Shown: positions 1 through 10,322, numbered from the stretch's first letter. The stretch is DNA of 12,135 bases from Scenedesmus sp. ARA3 (GCA_004335835.1 RWJK01000691.1:143-12277); one strand, 5' to 3'. Numbers and translations: made by a program. Notes: generated by a model from the sequence alone, not told the origin.

Positions 1-414
1 GCCATGCTCCTTGCATCTGGCCAGCATAGCCCACATCGCTCTACTACCAGCTGCAGCCAGAGCATCAGTGCAAACAAACACACCCTGAGTGGAATGGAAC
101 TGGACGCCCAAGTACCTGAACTGCTGTGACACCGGAACCTGCTGCCCCTGGTACTGCCACACTGCTGCACCGCTGTAGCGCTTCCTGTCAAACACAACTA
201 CTTCTGTCTTGCCCACATTAACCTGCATGTCATACTCGCTACAAAATGATTGCAGGGCATCCAGCAGCTGCTGTAGTTTGCCAGCTGTTTCTGCTAGCAG
301 CACCAGGTCATCAGCATACAGCAGCAGTCTCACCATTCTGCTGCCCAGAGCCGTGCCACACGCACCACAGCGGTTAACACCACAGTTCTGCCTACACCAA
401 ACCGCTAGTTCTGC
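1..414 (-). mobile_element. Non-LTR retrotransposon (LINE) fragment: reverse transcriptase palm region, truncated
   Basis: The minus strand is open from 414 to the window edge after an in-frame TAG at 415-417. It translates to a reverse transcriptase palm segment. Visible in order are the hydrophobic strand RLLLYADDLVLLAE with the catalytic YADD box at 307-318 (motif C), a helix rich in Leu/Gln, the segment VNVGKTEVVVF (motif D, with the N..KT signature of LINE enzymes), and FRYLGVQF (motif E). This order and spacing match the palm of LINE reverse transcriptases, which prime cDNA synthesis on nicked target DNA. Only about 25 codons precede YADD, so the fingers and motifs A and B are missing. 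Either the copy is 5'-truncated, as is usual for LINEs, or it was rearranged. The 3' part lies outside the window. It has the same orientation as the CSE1 gene and starts less than 100 bases past its stop codon. No frameshift is seen in the visible part, so the copy may be fairly young. Confidence 0.85.
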
Positions 415-420
415 CTACAC
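384..420. repeat. 14-bp direct repeat at the LINE 5' boundary
   Basis: The 14-mer AGTTCTGCCTACAC occurs at 384-397 and again at 407-420, 23 bp apart start to start. A shorter partial copy (CCTACACA) follows at about 423-430. The pair sits where the reverse transcriptase similarity fades. It could be a small tandem duplication or a scar of the insertion. Confidence 0.6.
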
Positions 421-502
421 AGCCTACACATCACGAGGACAATATCCCTGCTGCTGTCTGCTGTTTGCCTAAACAGAAGGAACCACAGGTTCAAGTTGCG
501 CA

Positions 503-1212
503 TCAGCTGCCACTGACGCGCTGCATGAAGCTGGCTAATCTGCTCTCCGCAAACTGCTTGGGGTCTGCAATCTCGCTCAGTACGGGCCGCTCAGGCATGC
601 TGGCGTTGGCCAGCTTGGCGTACGCCGCGCTGTAGCCTGCGCCAAACTCCAGGCCCTCCTCGCCGCCATCCTCCTCGCCTGCTGAGCCCACCTCAGTGCC
701 TGGCAGGACAAAATAGCAAAAGACACAGGAAGCAGCAGCCAGGGCGTGCCGTGATGAAAGCAGCGCAACAGAGTTGCGGCCACACTATGTGGCAAGGCAA
801 GGGTACAGCATGTACTGTAAAACACAGCTTCACCTACTGAAACGCACTGGGGCAGGAGCATGCATACTCAAGCCATCGTGCAAAGCGGTCTCATAGGCAG
901 CCGTCTGCATCTACAGCGTACTGCTCCTTCCACTGTCACCAGCTCAGCAGCCCTCCCAGGTCTGCAACGATGTCGCCTGCTGCATGCGTTCACCCCACGC
1001 CTGCCAGCCCAGCCAGCCTGCCCCCTCACCTGCCAGCTTTGCGTCCAGTGCGCTGCGCAGCTGCTGCCAGAGGGGCGTTGCCGCGTACACGTCAGCGCTC
1101 TCCGTGAGGCACTTGGTGGCCGCCACCGCCACCAGCTTGTTCTCCTCGGGGCCGTCAGCAGACGACAGGCTGGGAGCCCACACCTGGCCAGGGCAGCAGC
1201 AGCAGCAGCAGC

Positions 1213-1247
<35 letters not shown>

Positions 1248-4200
1248 TAGCAGCAGACGGAAGCGCTCAGCAGCAGACAAGCTGCATCTACCATACGCGT
1301 GCAGCGGCAACTGCAGGCACTGCAGCACGCAGGCCTGCACACATCGCTACAGCAGCAGTGCCATTGCACAAAAACGACAGACACAGCGCGTGCAGGCCAA
1401 AGACTGTACCACCTACAGCAGTAGCAGCAGCAGCAGTAGTAACCATCATGCAAAGCAACCGTCAATCCTGGGCTGCCATGCAGCCTCAACATTGCAAGCT
1501 GCATAGCAGCGCCGACCCTGTCTGTGCACATCCCGGCCTCACAGCTGCCACTGTCCTGCTGCTGCTGCTGCCGCCTCTCATCGTGCGCACCTGCTGCAGG
1601 ATCATGAGCATCACCTTGGGCTGCACCGCGTCCATGCTGGCGCTCACGCCCTCCACGCCCAGCTTGCACACAGCCAGCGCCAGGAACACCACAAAGCCGC
1701 GAGTGAAGCGCGGCGTCTTGGAGCCCTGCGGGAGGGGGACGGGAGCAGGCGCAGCGTGCGCAGCAGCGTGAGGTGCTTGCGAGCTGTCGGATACATAAAG
1801 CCCACTGCCACAGCACATAACTCAGCATGCAAGGCGCACAGCTGGGTACCAGCAGAACTCCATCGCCAGCAGCAGCAGCTAGCCTGTTGCTAGGGTGTGG
1901 CCGCGCACCTGCAGCCGCGTGAACAGCAGCTGCCACACTGTGGGCAGGTACTGCTGGTAGGTGGCGGGCGGCAGGTGCGTCACGATGCCGCTGATGAGCG
2001 CGAAGCCGTAGCTGTCGTTGGCCTTGCTGGCGATCAGCTTCTGGAACACACCCAGGCAGGCGGGCAGGTGGCCTGCGGGGCAGCAGCAAGGGGAGTATTT
2101 AGGGCAGGCAGCAGCAAGTCAACAGCAGACCACTGCACAGTGCCCAGGCAGCTGCGCAGTGTGAACTCGAGCTTGTGCCACCCCAGTGTGTTGCAGGGTG
2201 CTGCAGGACTTGTTGTCATGAGCACCGTCTCCCATCAGCTGCGCTGCTGCTGCTTCCAAGCTTTGCCTACCCCACCGCCCCCGCTGTTCCCGGGCTGCGC
2301 CCCCCCCCACCTGCTGCCGCCAGCTCTTGCCCCGCCTTGGCCAGGTAGGCCACCAGCAGCCGCGTCAGCGCAGGCACGTTGCCGGGGCGCTCCCAGAACA
2401 TGGGGTTGAGCAGCGGCGGGAACACCGCCATGTAGGGCTGCAGGGGGCAGCGGCAGGCAGCACATGCACAGGGGCAGCATGTCAGGTTGCAGAGCCTGGG
2501 CGCTCATGGCATACAGCCACAGGCAGCAGGCTGTTCCTGGCACGCTGCTCATCGCATGCACGGACCTGCAGCTCACTGCGTGCATGCCATCATCACTGCG
2601 TGCATGCCAACATCACTGCGTGCATGCCATCATCACTGCGTGCATGCCATCATCACTGCGTGCATGCCATCATCACTGCGTGCATGCCATCATCACTGCG
2701 TGCATGCCATCATCACGCGACAGTTCCAGCAGGATGATGTTCTCTTGGAGAAGAAGAAAGGCATCTTGAGCGAGTGAAAGCTGACATAGGCAGGCAGCAA
2801 GCAAGCAGCAGACTTCCCCGCACAACAGTTTGCTCCACAAACAATCCCTCATGCACACATCGCCCAGCTGAGCAAGCTCCCCAGCGGCCACGTCAAGCAT
2901 GCCAGCTCACCGCATTGAGTGGCGGGCTGCTGAGCTCAATCAGCTGCGCCAGGATCTGGAACACATACGGGTGGAACTCCTGCAGGCAGGCACCAGCGGC
3001 AGGTGCAGCGGCAGCAACCGCAGCAGGACACAGTTGTTGAACTTGTACGCAGGGCGTGTCATCTGCGAGCAGCTGGATGTCTGTGAACATCACTCGCTAG
3101 ATAGCTGGCAGCGCCGATGTGGACGCATTGCATGCCTGCTGGGGCTTGAAAGGCAACAGAAGCACACATTGCAAGAAAACGCATGCTGCAGTTGCGCTGC
3201 ATCATCAGGCCACCACGGTGCGGCGCACACGCACACCTGCACGTCGTTGCTGAGCACGATGTCAAAGGCGGGGAACAGCGTGGCCTCGTAGCTGTGCAGC
3301 TGCGCCTTGTCTGCTGCTGCGCCGTGCTTGATGAGCGCCGCTACCGACTCGAACAGGTAGTGGTTGAAGCCGGGTGACTTGGGGTTCTTGCACACCTCCA
3401 CCAGCATGTCAGCCAGCGCCTGGCAGCAGCAGCAGCAGCGGGAGTGAGGGCAGTATGGCATGACCTGTCAGTGTGCTGTTGCCGGTTAGTGGTTTTGCAG
3501 TTGCTGCTGAAATCTGGCAAAGGCTGCAAAGCTTCATGGCAAGCAAGCCTGCCCAGCCGCACCTTGAGGCACATGGGCGCCACTGGTGCCATCTCCCCTC
3601 CCAGGAAGCTGATGAGCCGCATCACGGCGCGCATGAGGTACTCGTTCTCAGCCGAGTCGGGGTGCCTGAACGCCGCAAACAGCCCCGACAGCAGCGGCTG
3701 CGCCACAGGCAGCACATCAGACACAGCCAGCCTGTGGAGGGGGGGAGAGGAGTTGACACAAAACGCAGACACACATAATGTTGAGGGATGCAACAGGAAG
3801 TGGCCAACCATGTGCTGCAGCAAGCTCCTGCAAAGCGCAGCAATTGCTGAGCAGAAGCCCAGGATGCAGTGCATGGGCAGCATGACCTGGCACTAGTAAA
3901 GGCGTGTCACTGCGTAACAGAGCATTATTAACAGCAGCTGCGCGACCAGCACTGGCAAGAAGCAGCAGCGGCACACTCACTTTGGCCTGCCGCCCTCGCG
4001 CAGTGCCAGGAAGCGCTCGATGGCTGTGGCAGCGTAGCTGTGCACCACCACCGCCTCACTGGCCAGCAGCGCAGTGCAGGGCTGCAGCAGCGCCAGCAGC
4101 GTCTGCTGCGGCAGCTGGCTGCGGAAGGTGGTCACAAACTTGAGCGCGTCCGCCTTGAGGATGGGCCGCTCATTCACCGCGGGATCCTGCAGCTCAGGCA

Positions 4201-7200
4201 GCACCTGAGGCAGCAGCAGCGCACAGCAGCGCACACGCAGCGGCAAAGCATGTCGCTTGAGTGAGGGGGGCTGAAGGCCAATTACTGGCTAAGGAATTGC
4301 CTTCAAGCAGTGATGCTGCAGTAATTTACTTGTGCCGCAACAAGTTTCATGCGCAACAACTCAACATGCAACATCCCCAACCCCAGCAACGCCCCAGCTG
4401 CAGCATGTTGCAGCCATCTGCGCCCCCACTACCCAGGGTCATCCTGCTCAGGTTACCCTAGCGCTACACTGAACAGGCCCACGCACCTGCTGCGTGAAGA
4501 AGTCGCTGATGTTGACCAGGCGGTTGGTGGTGGTTGCGCCCAGCTCGCCAGTCTTCCCCCGCACGGTGACGGCCATGACCAGGTACACCGCGCAGTCCTT
4601 GGCGCGCCAGCCCTTGACGGGGTCGGCGACGTGCTCCTGCAGGGGGGCAGGACCGTGGTGGCAGCAGGCAACAGGGGATGAATGGCGGCAGCAGCTGAGG
4701 TGCGGACCGTGAGTGGACACGGCTGTCCCAGAGCCTGTCGCGGTCTGTATTGCAACTGTGTGCCGCGCGATGACGTGGACGAACAACTTTTGTAGCAAGC
4801 ACCTTCCATGCTCACCTGCAGCAGCGCCGCCACATATCCGGTGCACAGCGTGGTCAGCTCGGCATCGTATGCGCCCGCCAGCGCCTTGACCAGGTCTGCT
4901 GCTGCGCGGCGGCGCGTGTCGCTGTCGCCGCCCTCGATGTCCCGCCGGATGTACTCGATGGGGTTCATCTCAAACAGCTCCTCGTCCTCATCACGCACCT
5001 GGCAGCAGCAGGGCCACAGCGCAGGGCAACACCCGGCGTGATGAGCATAGTGAGTGGTATGCAGCTACTTGTGCACTGTGACGTCAGTTGGGCATTGCAG
5101 GGTGGTGTTGCTGCAGCGTCAAGTCTGTGTCCCCTGTATGCGCATGAATGTTTGTGCTGCCTTCCATGCGCCTGCCTCGCTGTTGCATGAAAGCCTGCTG
5201 GGCCCGAGGCCGCTGCTGGTGACCATACCCTGCTGCTCGCCTCGCCTATGCTGCTGCCGCATTGCCCCACTCACCCGCAGGTTGGGCAGGATGATGCTCT
5301 CACAGATCTGCTTGAGCACCGAGGGGTCTGCAAACAGCGTGCAGTGCACGCTGCGCGCCACGGTGGTCAGGAAGCGGATGGCGGCCATGGCCAGGTTGTC
5401 CTGCCCGGGACGGTTGCTGACCTGGACGCAGCAGCAGCAGCACAGCGGACGAGTGGCATGCACGGCACCCGCCGCAGGAGCAGTGCGTGGCATGCGGGTC
5501 ATGCATGTGACAAAGCGCCCTGCCATGAGCTGCGGTGTGAGCGCAATGGCCTGCCTGCCTGGTTGCCCATGTGCTACATAAGCTACGGCAGCAGCTGATG
5601 CGCCTGCGGCTGTTCATTGCAGCAGTACATGGCATCACCAGGGATAGCTGCACCCTGTTCAGGATTGCCTCCAGCACATGCATCTGCTGACACACAAGCT
5701 GCCCATGCCTGCCTGCTGCTGCCTGAGCTGCTGCACCCCCCCCCACCTGCATCAGCAGGTGCCACACGTCTGTCACGAAGGTCTGCAGGAACTTGGCAAA
5801 CTCCTCCTCGCTGGTCTCCATGAACAGGTTGATGTTGGCGCACACCGCGGCCTTCACGCCATCGAGCACGCCCTCGCGCTCAGGGTCGCCTGGCAGGGGG
5901 GAGCGGGCAGCCGGGTGGAGCACCAGCGGCGGAAGCACAGCAATGAGGCGCGCTTTGTGGTGCCAAGCTGTGAATCAAGCACGGGGAGCGCATGACCCTG
6001 ACAGCCGCAACAACAGCCGCCGTTTGCACGAGACGTGCACACAGAGACAGCATGGCAAGTGACAGCATTACAGCTTGAACTTCTGCTGATCAGTGTGCTA
6101 TGCCACCATGCAGGGAGAATGAGATTCTCTGCAACCGCATCCACCTGCACCCTCAGCCACCACCCGAACCACCCGTATGCGCACCTGCTGCGTCTGCTGC
6201 TGCCAGGCCTGGGTGGCTGAAGGCGAGCATGGTGTGGAAGGCGTCCATCCACTCGTCAAGCTGGCCCTCCATCAGCTGCAGGGGAAGCAGCAGCAGCAGC
6301 AAGCTATCTGAGTGTATATGGTTGCAATAGGTGCTGTTCGGAAATCGACTGGCACACATATGCTTCTGCAGGCCACACCACCACACAATCTGCTGCTGCG
6401 TGCCTTATGCAGGGGCTGAACCAAGGCAGAGAAAATTGCGCACACTAGACAGCTGCGGTGGCGCTCCAGTTCGTTGCAGTACCGCCTCAAACACTGAGCT
6501 GCTGCGCTGCGCCTCGTCTGCATGCTCTGTCCGGCCCCGCACCGGCGTGAGCCCTGGCGAGTTGAGGCTGAAGAAGATGCGGCACAGCAGCCGCACAGCA
6601 GACAGCAGCGCCTTGAGCCGCTCCAGGTCCCCGCCAGCAGCAGCAGCAGGCAGCAGCCCTGCCAGCTGCTTCATGGCCTGCAGCGCCACAGGGGCAAACA
6701 CGTCCTGCAAGCAGGCAGGCGCAGCTCGCAACACCAGGTGAGCAGGCTGAGGTGGAGGAAGCATCAGCCTAGCAGCGGATGGCCTGAAGCATCAGCGCTG
6801 TCGCGTGACATGACACACCCACATGAAGGACTCTCAGCTGCTGCCATACCATGCCCTTGCCGCAACAAACTGCATCCTGTGTTGCGTCTGTTTGCATTCT
6901 GCAGCTGTCGCCCTGGGGCCGTGTGCGGCCCCATGCCGTGGCTGCGCCGCCGCACCTGTGACGCTGCCAGCTCTGCTATCATTTTGTCACTGCTAAACTG
7001 GTTCCTGTAGCGCTTGAAGATGCTGTTGGCGGTGTGGCACACCCCGTTGATCACAGCCAAGTCCTCTCCAGCAGCTGCAACCACAGCAATACAGATCATC
7101 ATCAGCAGGACAGAGTCACACAGCAGTTGTGAACATGGTTAAGACAATGATCTCCTTTGACAGGAGTTGCCGCCAGCAAGTGCTGAGTGTGCTAGCACTC

Positions 7201-8496
7201 GAAGAGAGCGACTGCGTGTTAGATAGCACGAGTTGCCTGTATGCTGCTGTTGCTGCTGCTGCTTGGGTCGGAGCGAGGGCCGTGGTGCATGCCCAGCATG
7301 CATCACTGTCCACACAGGCGATTCAACGATTTAGCTGCACTGGCCCAGGCCTGGAGTGGCAGCAGTCCTCAGGTGGGAGCCGTGCTGTTTGGCCTTGCTT
7401 CTGTCAGGCCTGCCGCCATGCACATTTGCTGCCTTTACATCAACTGACATCCAAAGTTGTTTGCTTTGTTGCTGTTGCCTTTCAGATCAACACCACTATC
7501 TGCAATGCCTGTGGCAGCTGCTGCCAGTGTCGGCAGCCCTGCTGCTGCCACGCACCATTCAGGCGCTCCACTAGCTCTGGCAGCAGCTGCGGCCAGTTGG
7601 CTGGGAAGTCATGGCTGCTGATGATGGTCAGCGCCTCGCTCAGCTGTGCACGGATCAGCTGCGGCGTGCTCAGCATCAGCCCCGTCAGCAGCTGCTTGAT
7701 CTGAGCCTGCAAAGCAACAGCGCCAGCATTGGCCGCGTGCACGCCGTCGCCAGAACACGCTTGGTTAGTGCTTAGCAGGCTGCAAAGTGATGGGCAATGT
7801 AATGAGTTCACTTCACACACAACGTTGTGCACGTTATAGTTTCAGTGGCAGAAGAAGGTGTTCCACTACATGCATCTCTGCAGACATGTGAGCGTTGCCA
7901 CACTGCTGACAGCAGCAGCAGCAGCATCATCAGACCAGCAGCAGCGCCTCTGCGCAGTGCACGCTGGATGTCCCACCTTTTCTGCATCCGGGATGGGCTG
8001 CACTCCAGTATCCTGCGCCAGCTCTGTTGGCACCTGCGCGCCACACCAGCAAGTTCAAGCTGATGCAGTTGCAGCTGCTGCTTGGGTGTGGCAACAGGGT
8101 CCGCGTACTCACCCATCGGTACTTGACCAAGTTCTTGAAGTTTACCGCAGCTGCAAGCCTCACATCCGTGCCTAAAGCGTCGCCTGCTGCGATCACCTGC
8201 ACAAGGGGGCGATACAAACCACCTCAGCTGCGAGCTGGCGACGGTACAGAGCGATCAGAACGCCATATACGTACCTTCAACACAGCAATACCGTATCCCG
8301 GCTGCTGTGAAACGGACTTCAGGTGCTCCTCTGCTGCCTTAATCACTTCCTGTGCAATGTCGCAGCGTGGTGAGGCCAGTGCTTATACAAATACATGATC
8401 AAACATCAGCACATAGCTCTAACTCTGCATTACCCTGTCATGCTGTATGGTGCGGGCGAACGCTTCTGCTAGCTGCTGCACAGCAGGATCGTCCAT
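503..8496 (-). CDS. CSE1: Exportin-2 (CSE1/CAS, importin-alpha re-exporter), 21 exons, 948 aa
   Basis: This karyopherin-beta family HEAT-repeat protein binds RanGTP and cargo-free importin-alpha in the nucleus and returns importin-alpha to the cytoplasm. Exons from 5' to 3' on the minus strand: 8496-8434, 8349-8275, 8196-8113, 8033-7977, 7706-7556, 7074-6956, 6704-6543, 6275-6185, 5889-5747, 5421-5275, 4998-4816, 4636-4487, 4204-3981, 3731-3563, 3419-3237, 2979-2911, 2437-2311, 2072-1909, 1725-1591, 1183-1030 and 699-503. Together they are 2847 nt. All 20 introns (78 to 481 nt) are GT-AG and phase is kept throughout. Conserved blocks include NFKN (65-68, importin-beta N-terminal domain), DFPANWP (about 126-132), [11 protein letters not shown] (about 160-170), [19 protein letters not shown] (379-397, the strongest Cse1 signature), [15 protein letters not shown] (about 485-499), [13 protein letters not shown] (576-588), [14 protein letters not shown] (618-631), [11 protein letters not shown] (704-714) and [13 protein letters not shown] (740-752). 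The start codon fits the family N terminus. The C terminus, after DPKQF, ends about 30 residues earlier than in human CSE1L. Identity is near certain; the last exon is the only doubtful part. Confidence 0.95.
700..1029 (-). other. CSE1 last annotated intron
   Basis: This 330-nt intron lies between the last two annotated coding exons. The donor is GTGAGG and the acceptor is a TTTTGTCCTGCCAG stretch. It splits a Gly codon after one base. I see no gene or repeat inside it on either strand; the reading frames crossing it lack family motifs. Confidence 0.85.
1194..1256. repeat. CAG/CTG microsatellite in CSE1 intron 19
   Basis: This is a run of about 21 CAG triplets on the plus strand (CTG on the sense strand of CSE1), with single interruptions by CGG, CAA and TAG. 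It ends only about 10 nt upstream of the acceptor of the exon that begins at 1183. It therefore lies where the branch point and polypyrimidine tract should be. Every CTG triplet contributes two pyrimidines, so the tract may act as an imperfect polypyrimidine tract. Confidence 0.95.
2573..2716. repeat. 20-bp minisatellite, about 7 copies, inside CSE1 intron 16
   Basis: The unit TGCATGCCATCATCACTGCG is repeated from 2581, with about 7.2 copies including partial ends. The second copy differs by one base (CCAACATC instead of CCATCATC); the other complete copies are identical, and the last is partial. Each unit contains the palindrome GCATGC. The array lies within the 473-nt intron between the exons ending at 2911 and beginning at 2437. 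The near identity points to recent expansion. Peptides read from it, rich in His and Cys, are artefacts. Confidence 0.97.
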
Positions 8497-8515
8497 TTCA
8501 GCCGTCAGTAGGCTA

Positions 8516-8534
8516 GGACATACGCAGTATGTCC
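8516..8534. promoter_or_regulatory. Perfect 8-bp inverted repeat just upstream of the CSE1 start
   Basis: GGACATAC and GTATGTCC pair exactly around a 3-base GCA spacer. The element begins 20 bases upstream of the CSE1 ATG, so it is either in the 5' UTR, where it could fold into a hairpin, or in the core promoter as a dyad site. The function is not known. Confidence 0.45.
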
Positions 8535-8805
8535 ACGTACAATCATACCAACTGTTCATACACGCCCAACGTGTCTTTCAGTCCTGCAATTTCAAGTGAA
8601 CATGTCAGGCAAGGGCTCAAGGGAGGGTTGGTCACGCATAGTCCGCTTGTAAACGTATGGGCCGTGCGGGAACAAAGATGGTAATTTGATGATTAACCTG
8701 CAGCGTAACAGCTCGTGCGTGGTAACAAAGGTGTGGCTCCTGCTCTTGGTGCTGAAACACTAAAAGCGACACGTACGCAGGCTACGTAGGATATCTACAG
8801 CTCAA

Positions 8806-8824
8806 AAGTGCACGAGCTGCACTT
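8806..8824. repeat. 7-bp inverted repeat upstream of RNASEK
   Basis: AAGTGCA and TGCACTT pair exactly around a 5-base spacer, about 100 bases upstream of the RNASEK start codon. It could be a dyad protein-binding site or chance. Confidence 0.35.
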
Positions 8825-8922
8825 CAATTAAGTGATCTGACTGTGTGTGAGGCGAACCAGTACCCAAAACTGCCAGACCGGGGGGACCTGAGCAGCAGCA
8901 GTAGAAGGAGGCAAGAGGCACC

Positions 8923-10322
8923 ATGTGTGGAGTAACTGGTGCGACTGCTGTAGACAGCCTGTGTTCTATAGCTGCTTGCTTTGATTAAGAAGAGTACACG
9001 CTTTGTTGTACAAAGCACAGACGCTGCACCATGATCAGCAGAACAGGGCAGCAGGACTGCTTGCAGAGCATGCTTGCACTGCGCAGTGCATGGTAGGTGT
9101 GACAGCAGCGACAAGCGATGCCAGACATGTGAAAGATAATGATGTCGCGTGAGGCAAGCAAAATCCATTCCTTTACGTTACTCACTGATGCTGCTGCTCA
9201 CCTCTGCCTCTGCATGCTGCTGCCGTGTTGCTGTAGGTTGCTCTGCCTGCGCTGGTACTTCCATCTTCGGGGCATTTTTCATGTTCCTGCTGGGAGTGCT
9301 GATCAAGAACAACTACCAGTGAGCAGTAGGCGAGGCTAGGGTCCAATTGCTCTTCAGACATGTTGTCATGCAACTCTGTCAATCGTATAATATGCGCGAT
9401 TTGCTGCGCACAAAGACATGTATGCTATCCTGGTAGCCAAGCTTCATTTCGGATTTAGAGCGAGAGCCCTGAACACCTAGCCCGTGTCGTCAGCCATTTC
9501 TGCTGGCGGCACAAAGCCATGCGAAGCAGTACAAATTGCAGCCATTTGGAGGTTGGGAGTCCCTAGCATGGCCGACTTGGGAGTGTGGCTGCAGATAGCC
9601 GACTCTCACTTTTTGCTTGCCCGTGTTGCATCTGCGTGTTGGTCTAGGTCACCAATCAAAACAAGCTTGCCCCACACATTGATGTCCACATGCCCCCTGT
9701 GAGCGCTGACAATGTTGGCATGGTGTTGCTGTTGTCCCCTCCATGCAGGTTCATCGGCGAGTGGTACGAGAAGGAGCCACCGCACCATGCTCCAACAGAG
9801 GAGCAGATTGCGCAAGGATCTAGAAACTGCTTCATAGTTGGCGGTATCTACTTGGGTTGGACAGTGTTTGCTCTAGGTGAGCCAGGATGTGTACCGCTGA
9901 TACCAACACTTTAACCTGTGCCACACATGGTGTTAACCGTGCCGTGCTAAGGATTTTCAAACAAACATCTGGCAACAGAGGGCTGTTTATGCTCTGACAA
10001 CTAGTTTTGCCAGAATGGAACGATTTGCAACCTGTAGGATGAGGTGTTGATGCTTGAGATGCTCTGGTGCCCTTGGTGTGGTACGAAGCCATTTGTGTGG
10101 CACTTGTGCTCAATACCGTAGTTGTCCTCAACACTAGCACAAAGGCACATAAATTCTCATATCTGATGTCATTGGTAGAATTACATATCATCTGATGCAC
10201 ACTTCTGCTGATTCCCCGGCCTTGCCAATGTTGACACTTGTCACACCTTCTTCTTTGTGCCTTCTTGTCAACGTGCAGGCTGTGTGTGCTTCCAATCTGC
10301 GCGCTCAAAACGCCGCGTGTAA
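8923..10322 (+). CDS. RNASEK: RNASEK (ribonuclease kappa) family small membrane protein, 4 exons, 89 aa
   Basis: Exons are 8923-8938, 9237-9318, 9749-9876 and 10279-10322, 270 nt in all and in phase. The introns (298, 430 and 402 nt) are all GT-AG, with donors GTGCGA, GTGAGC and GTGAGC. The protein has a short Cys-rich N terminus, a hydrophobic segment at about residues 13-28 (SIFGAFFMFLLGVLI), a hydrophilic loop rich in Glu, Pro and His, a second hydrophobic segment at about 60-80 starting NCFIVGGIYLG, and a basic tail ending SKRRV. Human RNASEK (98 aa) has the same two-helix plan, the matching NCFIAAGLYL block before its second helix, and a basic tail. Family members have been described as endoribonucleases and as V-ATPase-associated proteins needed for endocytosis; which role applies here is unknown. 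The tiny first exon is the least certain part. It was chosen because its GCACC-ATG context, phase 1 donor and MCGVTGC product fit the family N terminus. The gene is divergent from CSE1. Confidence 0.85.
9319..9748 (+). other. RNASEK intron 2
   Basis: This is a 430-nt GT-AG intron with donor GTGAGC and acceptor CCATGCAG, splitting a Gln codon after two bases. It is visibly more AT-rich than the CSE1 introns in parts (for example around 9380-9400). No gene, repeat or RNA was recognised inside it. Confidence 0.8.

Larger units (their letters stand above)
8497..8922. promoter_or_regulatory. Divergent intergenic region between CSE1 and RNASEK
   Basis: These 426 bases separate the CSE1 start codon (8496, minus) from the RNASEK start codon (8923, plus). 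They should hold both promoters and 5' UTRs. I see no clear TATA box and no convincing coding frame. Two short perfect inverted repeats are present and listed separately. Whether the two genes share a bidirectional promoter is an inference from position only. Confidence 0.55.

Noticed and set aside
209..472. Plus-strand 87-codon frame near the left edge
   Set aside because: It is antisense to the reverse transcriptase, whose motifs are clear on the minus strand.
860..1771. Plus-strand frame of 303 codons antisense to CSE1
   Set aside because: It crosses two CSE1 exons and introns on the opposite strand. Its poly-Ala run comes from the CAG tract. The minus strand explains the region fully.
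944..2089. Minus-strand frame of 381 codons with long poly-Cys
   Set aside because: It reads through introns 18-20 of CSE1. The poly-Cys is the CTG repeat in the intron; only its late part overlaps a real exon.
2573..2716. CRISPR-like array
   Set aside because: The 20-bp units are directly contiguous with no unique spacers, lie within a eukaryotic intron, and have no cas genes nearby.
2327..2777. Plus-strand frames with repeated His/Cys-rich peptide
   Set aside because: They are translations of the 20-bp minisatellite, present in all three plus frames because the array lacks stops. They do not represent a repeat protein.
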